From positions 1-5,340 of the forward strand of contig CALCEA010000176.1 of assembly GCA_937900675.1 (NCBI GenBank): a DNA stretch of 5,340 nt, read 5' to 3'. The position numbers and the translations under genes are program-made. The notes beneath the pieces are model-generated. The model was not told where the DNA came from. It searched no databases and saw only the letters and a list, made by a program, of their open reading frames with translations. Position 1 is the first letter of the stretch, and each line of letters opens with the position of its first letter. Of the stretch, positions 5,340-5,340 are shown in pieces. The DNA comes from an uncultured Chitinophagaceae bacterium (lineage in GTDB: Bacteria > Bacteroidota > Bacteroidia > Chitinophagales > Chitinophagaceae).

Positions 5340-5340
5340 G

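Noticed and set aside
1..5340. Mobile element, CRISPR array, tRNA/rRNA or defence system
   Set aside because: No direct repeat arrays, transposase or integrase motifs, terminal inverted repeats or tRNA-like cloverleafs were seen; genes are dense and mostly core housekeeping.

Overview
The window looks like chromosomal housekeeping DNA from a member of the Bacteroidota, probably a Chitinophagaceae-like bacterium. The evidence is AT-rich sequence, a long Bacteroidota-type PurM, start codons without Shine-Dalgarno sequences, and four copies of the Bacteroidota -7 promoter box TAnnTTTG just upstream of genes. The genus-level placement is inference from protein similarity recalled from memory.

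Layout. Positions 1-63 may hold the first codons of a minus-strand gene that runs off the left edge. A minus-strand intrinsic terminator (90-111) separates it from ftsE (127-801, minus), the FtsE-type ABC ATPase of cell division. ftsE follows purM (825-2003, minus; AIR synthase of purine synthesis) by 23 bp, and the two probably form one transcript. purM diverges from ribF (2071-3015, plus; bifunctional riboflavin kinase/FAD synthetase). ribF overlaps tail-to-tail by 23 bp with holA (2993-4003, minus; DNA polymerase III delta subunit). holA diverges from a membrane-anchored coiled-coil protein of unknown function (4065-4979, plus). That gene converges, across a strong bidirectional terminator (4997-5025), on a small hypothetical gene (5028-5339, minus).

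The genes do not form one pathway: they cover purine synthesis, flavin cofactor synthesis, clamp loading and cell division, plus two unknown proteins. The most instructive structure is regulatory. Both divergent intergenic regions carry -7 boxes as an inverted repeat, and three of the four boxes have their final G exactly 22 nt from the A of the ATG. The purM and holA frames can both be extended upstream to TTG codons, but each of those TTGs lies inside a -7 box, so the ATG starts at 2003 and 4003 are preferred. The fourth box, at holA, is only 4 nt from the ATG and would predict a leaderless mRNA. I found no mobile element, CRISPR array, RNA gene or defence system, and no clearly novel multigene system. 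The least understood items are the coiled-coil protein with its C-terminal beta-rich domain and the 103-residue protein.
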